From Lachnospira hominis (ex Liu et al. 2021) (GTDB lineage Bacteria; Bacillota; Clostridia; Lachnospirales; Lachnospiraceae), in the NCBI RefSeq assembly GCF_014287955.1, contig NZ_JACOPD010000003.1:1-64000 (forward strand): a DNA stretch of 64,000 nucleotides. The letters run 5' to 3'. Within the stretch, counting starts at the first letter, position 1, and every line of letters starts with the position of its first letter. Below the pieces are notes generated by a model. That model searched no databases. It worked only from the letters and a program-made list of their open reading frames with translations, and had not been told where the DNA came from. Below, piece by piece: positions 43,507-53,622 of the stretch. The position numbers were made by a program, and so were the translations under genes.

Positions 43507-45759
43507 ATGAAAAATCCGCTTAGAAAAAGACTCCCAAGAGAGCTTAAAGACGAATTTGGAAAATATCTTGTGATATTTTTATTTATGACACTTACGATTG
43601 GTCTGGTGTCGGGATTTCTCGTCGCCGGAAAAAGTATGGTAAAGACATACAATGATAGTTTTGAAGAATATAATATCGAAGACGGACATTTTATTTTAAA
43701 TGATGAGATTACCGGGACATTGCAAAACAAACTTGAAGATGAAGAGGACATAACTGTTTATAGTCTTTTTTACAAAGAGGAAGAAGAGGGAGAGCACACT
43801 TACAGAATTTATAAAAATCGTGAAGATATAGATGGTGTGAGCGTACACAAAGGAAGAATTCCCGAAAAAGACGGAGAGATTGCAATAGACAGAAAATTTG
43901 CTGACAGTGCAGATTTAAAAGTGGGCGATAAAGTAACTCTTGATAAAAAAGAATATGAGATTACAGGGCTGGTTGCCTTATCTGACTACAGTGCATTATT
44001 CAGAAGCAATACGGATTTAATGTTTGATGCACAAAATTTTACAGTTGCTGTTGTGACACCGGAAGCATTTAACAGAATAAGCGATAATAATTTAAAATAT
44101 TGTTATGCATGGAAATATGACAACACATCGCTGACAGATAAAGAGAAAAAAGATAAATCAGACGATATTAAAACATTCCTTGCAAAAAATGCGGTGATGA
44201 CTGATTTTGTACCGGAGCCTGATAATCAGGCGATTCATTTTGCGGGTGACGATATGGGCTCGGATACAGCAATGGTAATGGTGCTTTTATATATTGTAAT
44301 AATTATCATGGCATTTATTTTTGCGGTTACATCAATAAGTACAATTGAGAAAGAATCTACGGTTATCGGTACGCTCCGCGCATCGGGATATACACGTAAA
44401 GAGCTTGTTATACATTATATGGAACTGCCGATGATAATTATGTTTATCGGTGCGATTATCGGCAATATACTTGGATATACGATATTTAAAGATATAGTTG
44501 CTGCCATTTACTATAACAGTTACAGCCTTACTGTATACACGACAATATGGTCGCCTTATGCATTTGTTATGACAACAATTATTCCTTGTGTGCTTATGTT
44601 TGTGATTAATCTTTTCATGCTTACAAAAATGCTGAAATTGTCACCTCTGAAGTTTATAAGGCGTGATTTGAAAAAACGCAAAAACAGAAAGGCTGTTAAG
44701 ATTCCTGAATGGAAATTTTTTACACGTTTCAGGACAAGAATAATTTTCCAGAATATTTCGAGTTACATAATAATGCTTATAGGAATTGCATTTTCAAGCA
44801 TAATGCTGCTGTTCGGACTTGTTATGCAGCCGGTTCTTAATGACTATAAAAAGACAATTATTGATAATATGCCTTGCAAATATCAGTATATTTTAAAAAT
44901 GCCTGTGGAAATTAAATATAATGAAGCGGAAAAATATGCCATAACAAAGCTTGAAATGCAAAGAGACAATGGTCTGAATGATGAATTTACGGTATATGGA
45001 TTAAATGAAGACTCGCAGTATTTTGATATTGATTTTTCGGGATTAAAAGATAATGAAATATATGTTTCTGACGGAGTCCTTGATAAATACAGGCTTAAAA
45101 AGGGTGATACAATAACTTTAAAAGAAAAATATGAGGATAAAGAATATACTTATAAAATTGCCGGAAGCTATGTCTATCCGTCAAGTCTGGCGGTATTTAT
45201 GGACATAGACAGATTCCGTGATGATTTTGATAAACCGGATACGTATTATTCGGGATATTTTACTGACAACGAACTTGATATTGATGAAAAATATGTTGCT
45301 ACGAAGCTTACACAAAATGATATGACAATAGTTGCCGACCAGCTTACAGATTCAATGGGAAGAATGTTTTATATATGGCTTGTATTTGCCGTAGCACTTT
45401 ATATGCTTATGGTTTATCTTCTTTCAAAGATTATTCTTGAGAAGAATTCCAATGCAATTTCGATAGTCAAGATTCTCGGTTATAAGGGAAATGAGATAAT
45501 GAGGCTGTATGTTGCAGCTACGGCGATAGTCGTATTTATTTCACTTGTTATAAGTGTTCCACTGTCCGATTTTACAATAGGATTTCTGTGGAGAGCAATT
45601 ATGGGGACATACCCAGGATGGCTTGCATATAAAGCACCGTCGTATGTCCTTGTGGAAATGTTTGTGATAGGTGTTGCAGCATATTCCATAATAGGTGCAT
45701 TGCAATATAAGAAAATAAGAAAAATTCCAATGGATGAAGCATTGAAGAATGTAGAATAA
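43507..45759 (+). CDS. FtsX-like ABC permease
   Basis: 750 aa with two repeated halves: N-terminal helix, large outside domains, FtsX cores near residues 255-385 and from about 620 to the C-terminus. RASGYTRKELVIHYMELP and KILGYKGNEIMRLYV are the coupling segments after each core's first helix. Forms a MacB-like complex with the ATPase before it, probably for lipids, antibiotics or peptides. No two-component system is nearby. Confidence 0.88.
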   Translation: MKNPLRKRLPRELKDEFGKYLVIFLFMTLTIGLVSGFLVAGKSMVKTYNDSFEEYNIEDGHFILNDEITGTLQNKLEDEEDITVYSLFYKEEEEGEHTYRIYKNREDIDGVSVHKGRIPEKDGEIAIDRKFADSADLKVGDKVTLDKKEYEITGLVALSDYSALFRSNTDLMFDAQNFTVAVVTPEAFNRISDNNLKYCYAWKYDNTSLTDKEKKDKSDDIKTFLAKNAVMTDFVPEPDNQAIHFAGDDMGSDTAMVMVLLYIVIIIMAFIFAVTSISTIEKESTVIGTLRASGYTRKELVIHYMELPMIIMFIGAIIGNILGYTIFKDIVAAIYYNSYSLTVYTTIWSPYAFVMTTIIPCVLMFVINLFMLTKMLKLSPLKFIRRDLKKRKNRKAVKIPEWKFFTRFRTRIIFQNISSYIIMLIGIAFSSIMLLFGLVMQPVLNDYKKTIIDNMPCKYQYILKMPVEIKYNEAEKYAITKLEMQRDNGLNDEFTVYGLNEDSQYFDIDFSGLKDNEIYVSDGVLDKYRLKKGDTITLKEKYEDKEYTYKIAGSYVYPSSLAVFMDIDRFRDDFDKPDTYYSGYFTDNELDIDEKYVATKLTQNDMTIVADQLTDSMGRMFYIWLVFAVALYMLMVYLLSKIILEKNSNAISIVKILGYKGNEIMRLYVAATAIVVFISLVISVPLSDFTIGFLWRAIMGTYPGWLAYKAPSYVLVEMFVIGVAAYSIIGALQYKKIRKIPMDEALKNVE

Positions 45760-45783
45760 AAATATAGTATAAAAGATACAGAA

Positions 45784-45857
45784 AACCCCCGTTGCCGGTG
45801 GGATGTACACAAAAGTATAATTTTTGTGACACCTCAGTATTTATGGCATCGGGGGTT
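45784..45857. terminator. Structured element between convergent genes
   Basis: Outer 13-bp stem with one mismatch (AACCCCCGTTGCC / GGCATCGGGGGTT), then GGTG/CACC and CACAAAA/TTTTGTG nested inside. A TTTTC run follows on the minus strand, so it probably ends the CapA transcript. Confidence 0.6.
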
Positions 45858-45900
45858 GTGTATTCATATGGCCATTACGAAATTGTCCAAACTGTTTTGT

Positions 45901-47226
45901 TTATTCGTCTTTATAAATATCGCCTAAAACAGCCTTACAGAATTGCTTACAGTAGTCAACTGAGAAATTTCTTGGACCGTGTGTAGGATAATCAAATAAT
46001 GTAGCACCGCATATACATCCGAAGTAACCTGTATAACAGCATGTAGGGTCTGAAAGAATCTTGTTCTGGCTTGCAAGCTCAGGTGTGTAATCAGAAAGCT
46101 TATATGTAGTGATTTCTTTGTAGCCGTAGCGTTTATGCGTTACGACAGGCTCAAATTCATAAGATTTGATAGAAGCATTATCACCTTTCTTGTAGAGAGT
46201 GAGTTTTGCCATACCGCCAATCATACGTGGTATTTCATCCTGATTTGAAACAAAGTTGCCGAGAGAATAGTAGACAACCATTTTGTGACCATCAGATTCT
46301 CTTGTGAATTCTTTTACAGGTTCAATTACATGAGGATGTGTTCCGAGTACGACATCAACGCCTTCTTCAAGGAAAACATTAGTCCACTGATCCTGATAAG
46401 AAGTTGATTCATATACATATTCGGTACCCCAGTGAGGGCATACAATAACCATGTCAGCAAGCTTGTGGGCCCTGCGGATATCATCTCTTACCTTTGCCTC
46501 ATCATCAAATGTGTCAACACAGTAAGGTGCTGATGAAGGAATTGCAATTCCGTTAGTTCCGTATGTATAGTTAAGAACAGCAACCTTAAAGCCCTGTTTT
46601 TCGTATACATAAATATTTTTGGCATCTTCTTCACTGTCGTGGATTCCGAGATATGTTGTATCCGGATGTTTGGTTTTCCAGAATTCAATAGTATTGTTGA
46701 CGCCTGAAAGACCACGGTCGAGTGTGTGGTTTGTTGCATGGAGAATTATGTTAAATCCTGCTTTGACTTCAGCGTCACCGATTTCTTGTGGACTGTTAAA
46801 TGCGGGATATCCGCCGAGACCCATTTCAGTACCGCCAAGAATAGTTTCCTGATTTACAATATTCATATCAGAAGCTGCCAGATCAGGCAAAATATTTGCA
46901 AAAAGATGGTCGAAATTATAACTTCCATCACTTTCAAGACCGGTTTTGTATACACCTTCGTGTATGAGCATATCGCCAATCATACACACATTAATTTCAA
47001 CTTCCGGCTCACTTGTTGTAGTTTCCGGTACAGTTGTCATTTCTATATTGCCTGAAGCATTGTCCGAAGAGGCAATATCTGATTTATTTTTCTTAGAGTG
47101 TGAAACAGCAAAAACAACAACGCAGATGCTCACACATAAAATAAGAACAAGAGCAATCAGGGCAGGCAGATAATTAATCTGTTTTTTCTTCTTTTTAATT
47201 TTGTATTTTTTTCTTTGCGTATCCAT
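45901..47226 (-). CDS. CapA-family outer-surface protein
   Basis: 441 aa. Short Lys-rich cytoplasmic head, one membrane helix (about residues 20-43), a Ser/Thr linker, then a CapA/PgsA metallophosphatase-like domain from about residue 78: CMIGDMLIHEG, NQETILGG, HATNHTLDRG and CPHWGTEY with the final GTHPHVIEP. Members take part in poly-gamma-glutamate or other surface-polymer formation; the exact role here is unknown. AAGGGA lies before the ATG. Confidence 0.88.
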   Translation of the reverse strand: MDTQRKKYKIKKKKKQINYLPALIALVLILCVSICVVVFAVSHSKKNKSDIASSDNASGNIEMTTVPETTTSEPEVEINVCMIGDMLIHEGVYKTGLESDGSYNFDHLFANILPDLAASDMNIVNQETILGGTEMGLGGYPAFNSPQEIGDAEVKAGFNIILHATNHTLDRGLSGVNNTIEFWKTKHPDTTYLGIHDSEEDAKNIYVYEKQGFKVAVLNYTYGTNGIAIPSSAPYCVDTFDDEAKVRDDIRRAHKLADMVIVCPHWGTEYVYESTSYQDQWTNVFLEEGVDVVLGTHPHVIEPVKEFTRESDGHKMVVYYSLGNFVSNQDEIPRMIGGMAKLTLYKKGDNASIKSYEFEPVVTHKRYGYKEITTYKLSDYTPELASQNKILSDPTCCYTGYFGCICGATLFDYPTHGPRNFSVDYCKQFCKAVLGDIYKDE

Positions 47227-47416
47227 TTTTTATCCCTTTCATAAAAAGTTAATGTACATCACATATATTACTAAAATGTGGACGTTAGTTCAAGTAATAA
47301 ATAAAATTAAGTCAGATAGTATTTACTAACGAATTAAAAATGTTGTATTATATAAAAGATTAAATTATATAAAAATATATCACGCCGCACATTTTGCGGA
47401 AGAAATGAGGCAGATT
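47227..47416. other. glnA upstream region
   Basis: 190 bp between divergent genes. TTTACT (47324) with TATTAT about 18 bp later is a possible promoter. CCGCA-CATTT-TGCGG forms a small hairpin right before the glnA ribosome site. I found no clear GlnR box and no paired ANTAR hexaloops. Confidence 0.35.
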
Positions 47417-48751
47417 ATGGGAAGATACTCTAAAGAAGATATTTTTAGAATGGTAGAGGAAGACGATGTTGAATTTATCCGTCTTCAGTTTACTGACATA
47501 TTCGGTGTATTAAAAAATGTTGCAATTACATCAAGCCAGTTAGCAAAGGCTCTTGATAACAAATGCATGTTTGATGGTTCATCTGTAGAAGGCTTTGTAC
47601 GAATAGAAGAATCAGATATGTATCTTTACCCAGATTATGATACATTCGAGATATTTCCATGGAGACCGCAGCAGGGAAAAGTTGCAAGACTTATATGCGA
47701 TGTATACACACCCGACGGAAAACCATTTATGGGTGATTCAAGAAATGTTTTGAAAAAAGTCATAAAAGAAGCTGCTGATATGGGCTATCTATTTGAGGTT
47801 GGACCGGAATGTGAATTTTTCCTTTTCCATACTGATGATAATGGACAGCCGACGACACTTTCACATGAAAGAGCGGGATATTTTGATTTAGGTCCTACAG
47901 ACTTAGGTGAAAATGTAAGACGTGATATGGTTCTTACACTTGAAGATATGGGATTTGAGATTGAAGCATCACATCATGAAGTAGCACCTGCACAGCATGA
48001 GATTGATTTTAAATATGATGAAGCTTTAATCACAGCAGATAATATAATGACATTTAAGCTTACAGTAAAGACTATAGCAAAACGCCACGGTCTTTATGCC
48101 ACATTCATGCCAAAGCCGAAGTATGGAATTAATGGTTCCGGTATGCATGTTAATATGTCTCTTGCCACAATGGCCGGAAAGAATATTTTTGCTGACGATT
48201 CAGATAAATTGGGACTTTCAGAAGATGCGTACCACTTTATTGCCGGTATTTTAGAGCATGCAAAGGGAATGGCAGCAGTAACTAATCCACTTGTAAACTC
48301 TTACAAGAGACTTGTTCCGGGATATGAAGCTCCTGTATACATTGCATGGTCTGCAACAAACAGAAGTCCGCTTATAAGAATTCCGGCATCAAGAGGAAAT
48401 GGAACAAGGGTTGAACTTAGAAATCCTGATCCATCGGCTAATCCATATCTTGTGCTTGCACTCTGCCTTGCAGCAGGGCTTGACGGAATTAAGAGAAAGT
48501 TAAAGGTTCCTGCAAGTGTTGACTGCAATATATTTGAGATGACAGATGAAGAGAGAGCAGCATCCGGTATTGCGACACTTCCTGAAAATCTTTATGAAGC
48601 AGTCCAGTGTATGAAAAATGATAAGTTTGTATGTGATGTTTTAGGTGATCATATAGTAGAAAAATATACCGAAGCCAAGTTAAAAGAATGGGAAGATTAC
48701 CGTACAAGAGTTTCCCAGTGGGAAATTGACGAATATCTTGCGAAATTCTAA
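47417..48751 (+). CDS. glnA: Glutamine synthetase type I
   Basis: 444 aa, usual for the Gram-positive GSI-alpha type. [31 protein letters not shown], the [14 protein letters not shown] site and [13 protein letters not shown] are present. It makes glutamine from glutamate and ammonia. ATG 47417 is preferred, with GAGG upstream. Followed by an ANTAR regulator after 19 bp. Confidence 0.96.
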   Translation: MGRYSKEDIFRMVEEDDVEFIRLQFTDIFGVLKNVAITSSQLAKALDNKCMFDGSSVEGFVRIEESDMYLYPDYDTFEIFPWRPQQGKVARLICDVYTPDGKPFMGDSRNVLKKVIKEAADMGYLFEVGPECEFFLFHTDDNGQPTTLSHERAGYFDLGPTDLGENVRRDMVLTLEDMGFEIEASHHEVAPAQHEIDFKYDEALITADNIMTFKLTVKTIAKRHGLYATFMPKPKYGINGSGMHVNMSLATMAGKNIFADDSDKLGLSEDAYHFIAGILEHAKGMAAVTNPLVNSYKRLVPGYEAPVYIAWSATNRSPLIRIPASRGNGTRVELRNPDPSANPYLVLALCLAAGLDGIKRKLKVPASVDCNIFEMTDEERAASGIATLPENLYEAVQCMKNDKFVCDVLGDHIVEKYTEAKLKEWEDYRTRVSQWEIDEYLAKF

Positions 48752-48770
48752 TTTGGAGGAAGTGTAATTA

Positions 48771-49325
48771 ATGTCAACTTTAATTGTGGCATTTCCAAAG
48801 ATTGAGGAGGCGAAAGCAGTCCGCAATCTTCTGGTACGAAAAGGATATGAAGTTGCAATTCCGTGTATAACGGGGGCACAGGTTATCAATCAGGCAGATA
48901 ATCTTTCAGATGGAATTATTATCTGTGGTTATAAGCTGTCGGACAACATGATTTACACGGAATTAAACGAATATAAGCCAAAAAGTTTTGAGATGCTTCT
49001 TGTGGCATCGAGAAACCTCTGGGGAGATTGTCAGGATAATGATATTGTCTGTGCTGCAATGCCTATAAAAGTAAATGATTTATGTTCCACAATAGAGATG
49101 ATGCTTCAGGCACAGGTCAGGAGAAGAAGAAAGCTTCGCAGCCAGCCAAGAAGGAGAAGCCCGCAGGAACAAAAAATAATAGATGATGCAAAGGCGATAT
49201 TGATGGAACGAAATAACATGTCAGAGCCGGAAGCATTCAGATACATACAGAAGTGCAGCATGGACAGCGGAAATACTATGGTAGAATCTGCACAGATGGT
49301 GATAAGCATATATGATGGTGGCTAA
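48771..49325 (+). CDS. ANTAR-domain RNA-binding regulator
   Basis: 184 aa. N-terminal receiver-like domain (about 1-115) without the usual pair of acidic residues and phosphorylated Asp, a basic linker RRRRKLRSQPRRRSP, and a C-terminal ANTAR domain (AKAILMERNNMSEPEAFRYI). ANTAR proteins bind paired hairpins and stop termination. Next to glnA in clostridia they control nitrogen genes. GGAGG lies before the ATG. Confidence 0.87.
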   Translation: MSTLIVAFPKIEEAKAVRNLLVRKGYEVAIPCITGAQVINQADNLSDGIIICGYKLSDNMIYTELNEYKPKSFEMLLVASRNLWGDCQDNDIVCAAMPIKVNDLCSTIEMMLQAQVRRRRKLRSQPRRRSPQEQKIIDDAKAILMERNNMSEPEAFRYIQKCSMDSGNTMVESAQMVISIYDGG

Positions 49326-49386
49326 ATCCTCTGCTCCTGCAAGGGCAGTCGCATTTTGCTTCGCAAAACAAGGAGGCTAAAAATTT
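49321..49386 (+). repeat. Leader-repeat unit before dapF
   Basis: GCTAAATCCTCTGCTCCTGC at 49321, then TTTTGCTTCGCAAAACAAGG at 49354 and AGGCTAA. Same order of parts as at 23339-23467. The ribosome site of dapF lies inside it. Confidence 0.75.
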
Positions 49387-50253
49387 ATGAAGTTTACAAA
49401 GATGCAGGGAGCGGGAAACGATTACATTTATGTTGACTGCACCAAGAAGTTGTTAAAAAATCCGTCAAAGACGGCAATTAAGGTAAGTGAAAGACATTTC
49501 GGAATCGGTTCTGACGGAATGATTCTTATAAAATCATCAGACAAGGCTGATTTTTTCATGGAAATGTACAATGCGGACGGTTCGCAGGGAAAGATGTGCG
49601 GTAACGGAATACGCTGCGTCGGAAAATATGTATATGACAATAAGCTTACCGATAAAACTACAGTAAAAGTTGATACACTGTCAGGTGTAAAGACTCTTGA
49701 ATTAAAGCTTGGGGATGACGGAAAGGTTGAATCTGTAAAAGTTGATATGGGAGCACCTATTCTTGAGGCAGAAAAGGTACCTGTAAATACAGCTGTTTTG
49801 AAGCCGGCAGACGGAGAGACTGCAGTTATTAATCAGCCTCTTGTAGTTGATGGAAAGTCATACAATGTGACATGTGTTTCAATGGGGAATCCGCATGCGA
49901 TAGTTTATCTTGACAACGATATAGATATAAAGAAGTTTGAACTTGAAAAAATCGGACCGGGTTTTGAAAAACATGAAGCATTTCCAGAGCAGGTAAATAC
50001 TGAATTTATTCAGGTAGTTGACAGAAAGAATCTTAACATGCGTGTATGGGAGCGTGGCTCAGGCGAGACACTTGCATGCGGCACGGGAGCATGTGCAAGT
50101 CTTGTAGCAACCGTTTTGAATGGAATGTGCGATGACGAAGCGACACTTCACCTTCTCGGCGGTGATTTGAAAATTAACTGGGACAGAGAAAATAACACAG
50201 TATATCTTGAAGGTCCGGCAGTGACAATCTGCACGGGAGAGATTGATGAGTAG
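49387..50253 (+). CDS. dapF: Diaminopimelate epimerase
   Basis: 288 aa. QGAGNDYIYVDC, MCGNGIRCVGKY and the second catalytic Cys in LACGTGACA are intact. It turns LL-DAP into meso-DAP for lysine and peptidoglycan. A repeated leader supplies its ribosome site. Confidence 0.96.
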   Translation: MKFTKMQGAGNDYIYVDCTKKLLKNPSKTAIKVSERHFGIGSDGMILIKSSDKADFFMEMYNADGSQGKMCGNGIRCVGKYVYDNKLTDKTTVKVDTLSGVKTLELKLGDDGKVESVKVDMGAPILEAEKVPVNTAVLKPADGETAVINQPLVVDGKSYNVTCVSMGNPHAIVYLDNDIDIKKFELEKIGPGFEKHEAFPEQVNTEFIQVVDRKNLNMRVWERGSGETLACGTGACASLVATVLNGMCDDEATLHLLGGDLKINWDRENNTVYLEGPAVTICTGEIDE

Positions 50254-50284
50254 ATGTAAATAAAGAAAGGATTGGCGTATTATT

Positions 50285-50908
50285 ATGACACAGCAGAGTA
50301 TGGATACATTTTTAAAAACATTATCAAGTTCGGCACCTGTTCCCGGCGGCGGAGGTGCGAGTGCATATGTGGCAGCAGTTGGCATGTCGCTTGGCTCAAT
50401 GGTTGCCAATCTTACAACAGGCAAGAAAAAATATGCCGAGTATCAGGAAGAAATTGAGCAGATAATCGAAAAAGCAGGGAAGCTCACAGATGAACTTGCG
50501 GATTATATGCAAAAAGATGCAGTTGCATTTGAACCATTGTCAAAAGCATACGGACTTCCAAAAGATACAGAAGAAGAGAAAACACACAGAGAAGAAGTCC
50601 TTGAAAAGTGTCTTGTGGCAGCAAGCGAAACACCTCTTGAATTAATGGAGAAAATTCTTGAATCAATGAAAATTCTTGAAAGACTTTCTGTTATAGGAAG
50701 TACACTTGCAATAAGTGATGTCGGTGTAGGCATACAGATGGCAAAAGCTGCTTTAAACGGTGCGTCTCTTAACGTATTTATTAATACAAAGCTTATGAAA
50801 AATATGGTTGTTGCAGATGATATGAATATGCGTGCTGATGAAATGCTGGTACAGGGAAATGAGCTTGCGGACAGCATTTATGAGACTGTAATGGACAAGG
50901 TAAGGTAA
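50285..50908 (+). CDS. fchA: Cyclodeaminase/cyclohydrolase family protein
   Basis: 207 aa, mostly helical. SSAPVPGGGGASAYVAAVG is the family signature. Related to formiminotetrahydrofolate cyclodeaminase and methenyl-THF cyclohydrolase (FchA). The folD gene next to it supports a one-carbon folate role. Confidence 0.87.
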   Translation: MTQQSMDTFLKTLSSSAPVPGGGGASAYVAAVGMSLGSMVANLTTGKKKYAEYQEEIEQIIEKAGKLTDELADYMQKDAVAFEPLSKAYGLPKDTEEEKTHREEVLEKCLVAASETPLELMEKILESMKILERLSVIGSTLAISDVGVGIQMAKAALNGASLNVFINTKLMKNMVVADDMNMRADEMLVQGNELADSIYETVMDKVR

Positions 50909-50983
50909 ATAACAATAATATTGGCATAAATGTACGGGATTTTTTGGCATAGGTTGAGCATAAAAGTACAAGGGAGTATGAAA

Positions 50984-51823
50984 ATGGAAATTTTAAAGGG
51001 TCTGCCTGTTGCACAGGCTATTAATGAAGAACTTATAAAAGAATCACAGGAGGCTGGTATCAAGCCGCATCTTGCGATTATCCGTGTGGGAGAGCGTCCC
51101 GACGATTGTTCGTATGAACGCGGTGCGACAAAAAAGATGGATAAGGTCGGATTTGACTGCACATCATATGTATTTCCTCAGGATATAACAGATGAGGAAT
51201 TCCAGAAAGAATTTGATAAGATTAATAATGATGATAATATAGATGGAATCCTTCTTTTGAGACCGCTTCCTAAGCACATCAATGAAAAAGCAATAGAAGA
51301 AAGAATCAACCCGGTAAAAGACCTTGACGGAATTTCTCCGATTAATCTTGCAAAAGTATACGCAGGCGATGTAAACGGTTTTGCACCGTGTACGGCGGAA
51401 GCTGTAATTGAAATGCTTGATTATGCCGGGATTGACCTGACAGGAAAGAGAGTTACGGTAGTCGGAAGAAGCCTTGTAATCGGAAAACCTGTTGCAATGA
51501 TGCTTATGAAAAAAAATGCGACTGTTACTGTATGCCACACTAAGACAAAAGATATGGCAGGAACATGCCGTAATGCAGAAGTGCTTGTTGCGGCGGCGGG
51601 TTCTGCAAAAATGATAAAGCCTGATTATGTCGCTGATGATGCGGTTGTAATAGATGTCGGAATCAATGTGGACGAAAGCGGAAATCTGTGCGGTGATGTC
51701 GATTTTGACAGCGTGGCAGAAAAGACATCGGTTATAACACCAGTACCTGGTGGTGTTGGTTCAGTAACAACTTCAGTTCTTGCAAAGCATCTTCTTCGTG
51801 CAGCAAAGATGAGAAAATTGTAA
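50984..51823 (+). CDS. folD: Methylene-THF dehydrogenase/cyclohydrolase
   Basis: 279 aa. The FolD substrate region (RVGERPDDCSYERGATKKMD), LLLRPLPKHINE, VVGRSLVIGKPVAMMLM and TPVPGGVGSVT. It interconverts methylene-, methenyl- and formyl-THF. ATG 50984 is used, 7 bp after GGGAG; 50978 is also possible. Confidence 0.95.
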   Translation: MEILKGLPVAQAINEELIKESQEAGIKPHLAIIRVGERPDDCSYERGATKKMDKVGFDCTSYVFPQDITDEEFQKEFDKINNDDNIDGILLLRPLPKHINEKAIEERINPVKDLDGISPINLAKVYAGDVNGFAPCTAEAVIEMLDYAGIDLTGKRVTVVGRSLVIGKPVAMMLMKKNATVTVCHTKTKDMAGTCRNAEVLVAAAGSAKMIKPDYVADDAVVIDVGINVDESGNLCGDVDFDSVAEKTSVITPVPGGVGSVTTSVLAKHLLRAAKMRKL

Positions 51824-51866
51824 TTGAACTCTCAGAAAAAATATTTAACAATTAATATAAAAATTG

Positions 51867-51961
51867 TAGACAGAAAAATAAAAAACAGCTATACTTGTAC
51901 CCGTATAAATACAAAAATATGTTATTTATGCACAAATGGTACATGCATGGCTGTTTTTTTG
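51867..51961 (+). promoter_or_regulatory. Conserved promoter/terminator element A
   Basis: TAGACA (51867) and TATACT (51890) with 17 bp between. The same DNA forms CAGCTAT/ATGGCTG (51886-51892 / 51947-51953) and TGTACC/GGTACA stems, then a T8 run. A homologous copy with compensating changes lies at 61328-61421. Confidence 0.65.
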
Positions 51962-52032
51962 CTATTATGACTGCCAATTAGAGCAAAAACTGTAAAGTGT
52001 ATTGGGGCTATATGTGCATGCAAAGGAGGATT

Positions 52033-53607
52033 ATGAAGCAAAATAATGTGTTGGGTAAGATTTTAGTTATTGTACTTTTGGCAATTTTATGTTTTATAAA
52101 AGCACCAGAGAAAGTATATGCAGGGGAGTTAGAGGTGGAATGCGTATTATATAAAATAGAAATATGTAATATCTGCGGTCATGATTACAATAGTAAGATG
52201 TGTTCCCATACAAAGGGAATAACGTATGAAGGAAATGAATGTACTCCGGAGGAAATGAAATATTGCAATATTTGTGGTGAGGATATGAGATATTGTGAGC
52301 ATGAAGAAGGAGTTGAATATGGAGGTGTAGAGTGTAATCCATGGGAAAAGTGCAATATCTGTGGAAATAATTATTATGATGCAGGAGGTGCATGCTCTCA
52401 TTGGAAAGGTAATTATTATGGAGGAACAGAGTGTTTGCCATATGAAATATTAGTATGCAGTATTTGTGGTGATAATTATTGGGGCGGAGATTGTCCTCAT
52501 AGTGAAGGTGCGTGGTATGATGAAGGATACTGTGAATTAGATAAAATGACAATATGTAATATTTGTGGAAATAATTATTATGACCCAAATGGTGCGTGCA
52601 GTCATTGGGAGGGGGAAATATATAATCAGATAGAATGTAGTACAATAACAATATGCAATATCTGCGGAAATAATTATTATGATGCAGGAGGTGCTTGTTC
52701 TCATTGGAAAGGTAATAGTTATGGTGGTACGGTATGTGAATCGAATACAATAACGATATGTAATTTGTGTGGAAATAATTATAATGATCCAAGTGCATGC
52801 GGACATTGGACTGGACAGATTTATGGCGATACAGTATGTGAAACGAGTAACAGAACGGTATGCAGTGTATGTAATGACTGGTATTCGGAGTGTGCACATA
52901 TAATAGGACATGAGTATAAAAATATTGCTTATTATTTTTACATAGAAGACAGAAAAGAACAGATTACAGAAGATATTAATGATTTAGGTGCGATACGCAA
53001 TAATGAAAATAACGAATATCATCAGGATAATAAAATATATGCAGTTGTTGAGATAGAAACAAATAATGTAAATGATTTTATTTCTGCATGGGATTCTATT
53101 GGAATATACAAAGAAGAAAATGACGGAGTATATGAAGAAGAGGATTGCTGCATATATGCTGTTATTATGAATATGCATGGAACTGAAACAGAAATATCAA
53201 ATGGCGTAGGGAAAGGATATTCACTTAGAATGACATTGGATGACATTAATGACTTAGAAAGAAAACCAGTTCAGCGGTTAATATTATTACAGTGTAGTGC
53301 AGGAAATATTGATTATGTAGGAGAGAATGTTGCATCTTCATTTGCAAGGAAAGTGTCAGGCAAAGTGCTTGCAGGGGATAAAGAAGTTCATAATTATAAA
53401 GTTAAACCTGATGATTCTAATGTAAAAGTAAAGATATATTATGTGGAAAATCAAAAATTTTATACGACATATTATGCTGACGGACGAGGTTGGTATCAGT
53501 ATATATATAACTGGAATGAAGAGGTTATAAGATATGAATACATGGCACCGCCACAAATTGATAATATGTATAGAATATATCAGTTGATAAAGATGTTGAA
53601 TGTATAA
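52033..53607 (+). CDS. Secreted Cys/His-repeat protein with caspase-like C-terminal domain
   Basis: 524 aa. Signal peptide 1-30 (cut after KVYA). From residue 45 to about 295 there are eight repeats of about 30 aa: CNICG, a short spacer, CSH, then GG..C. They look like zinc ribbons. The C-terminal part has a predicted strand ending VIMNMHG (His382) and LILLQCSAGN (Cys421) followed by a helix and VLAGD, the order of the His and Cys in clan CD (caspase, gingipain, DUF4347-like) folds. Activity is inference. Three small anchored proteins follow. ATG 52033 has AGGAGG upstream. Confidence 0.75.
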   Translation: MKQNNVLGKILVIVLLAILCFIKAPEKVYAGELEVECVLYKIEICNICGHDYNSKMCSHTKGITYEGNECTPEEMKYCNICGEDMRYCEHEEGVEYGGVECNPWEKCNICGNNYYDAGGACSHWKGNYYGGTECLPYEILVCSICGDNYWGGDCPHSEGAWYDEGYCELDKMTICNICGNNYYDPNGACSHWEGEIYNQIECSTITICNICGNNYYDAGGACSHWKGNSYGGTVCESNTITICNLCGNNYNDPSACGHWTGQIYGDTVCETSNRTVCSVCNDWYSECAHIIGHEYKNIAYYFYIEDRKEQITEDINDLGAIRNNENNEYHQDNKIYAVVEIETNNVNDFISAWDSIGIYKEENDGVYEEEDCCIYAVIMNMHGTETEISNGVGKGYSLRMTLDDINDLERKPVQRLILLQCSAGNIDYVGENVASSFARKVSGKVLAGDKEVHNYKVKPDDSNVKVKIYYVENQKFYTTYYADGRGWYQYIYNWNEEVIRYEYMAPPQIDNMYRIYQLIKMLNV

Positions 53608-53622
53608 GAAAGGGGAGAACAA

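Noticed and set aside
52094..52897. Long antisense open frame (267 codons), and a similar one at 61620-62366
   Set aside because: Both lie opposite the Cys/His repeats and are products of their periodic codon use. No ribosome site, no sensible domain, and the sense frames are clearly coding.
52180..52920. CRISPR-like periodic repeats
   Set aside because: The period is about 75-90 bp within a reading frame and the repeats vary as protein repeats do; no identical direct repeats or spacers and no cas genes.
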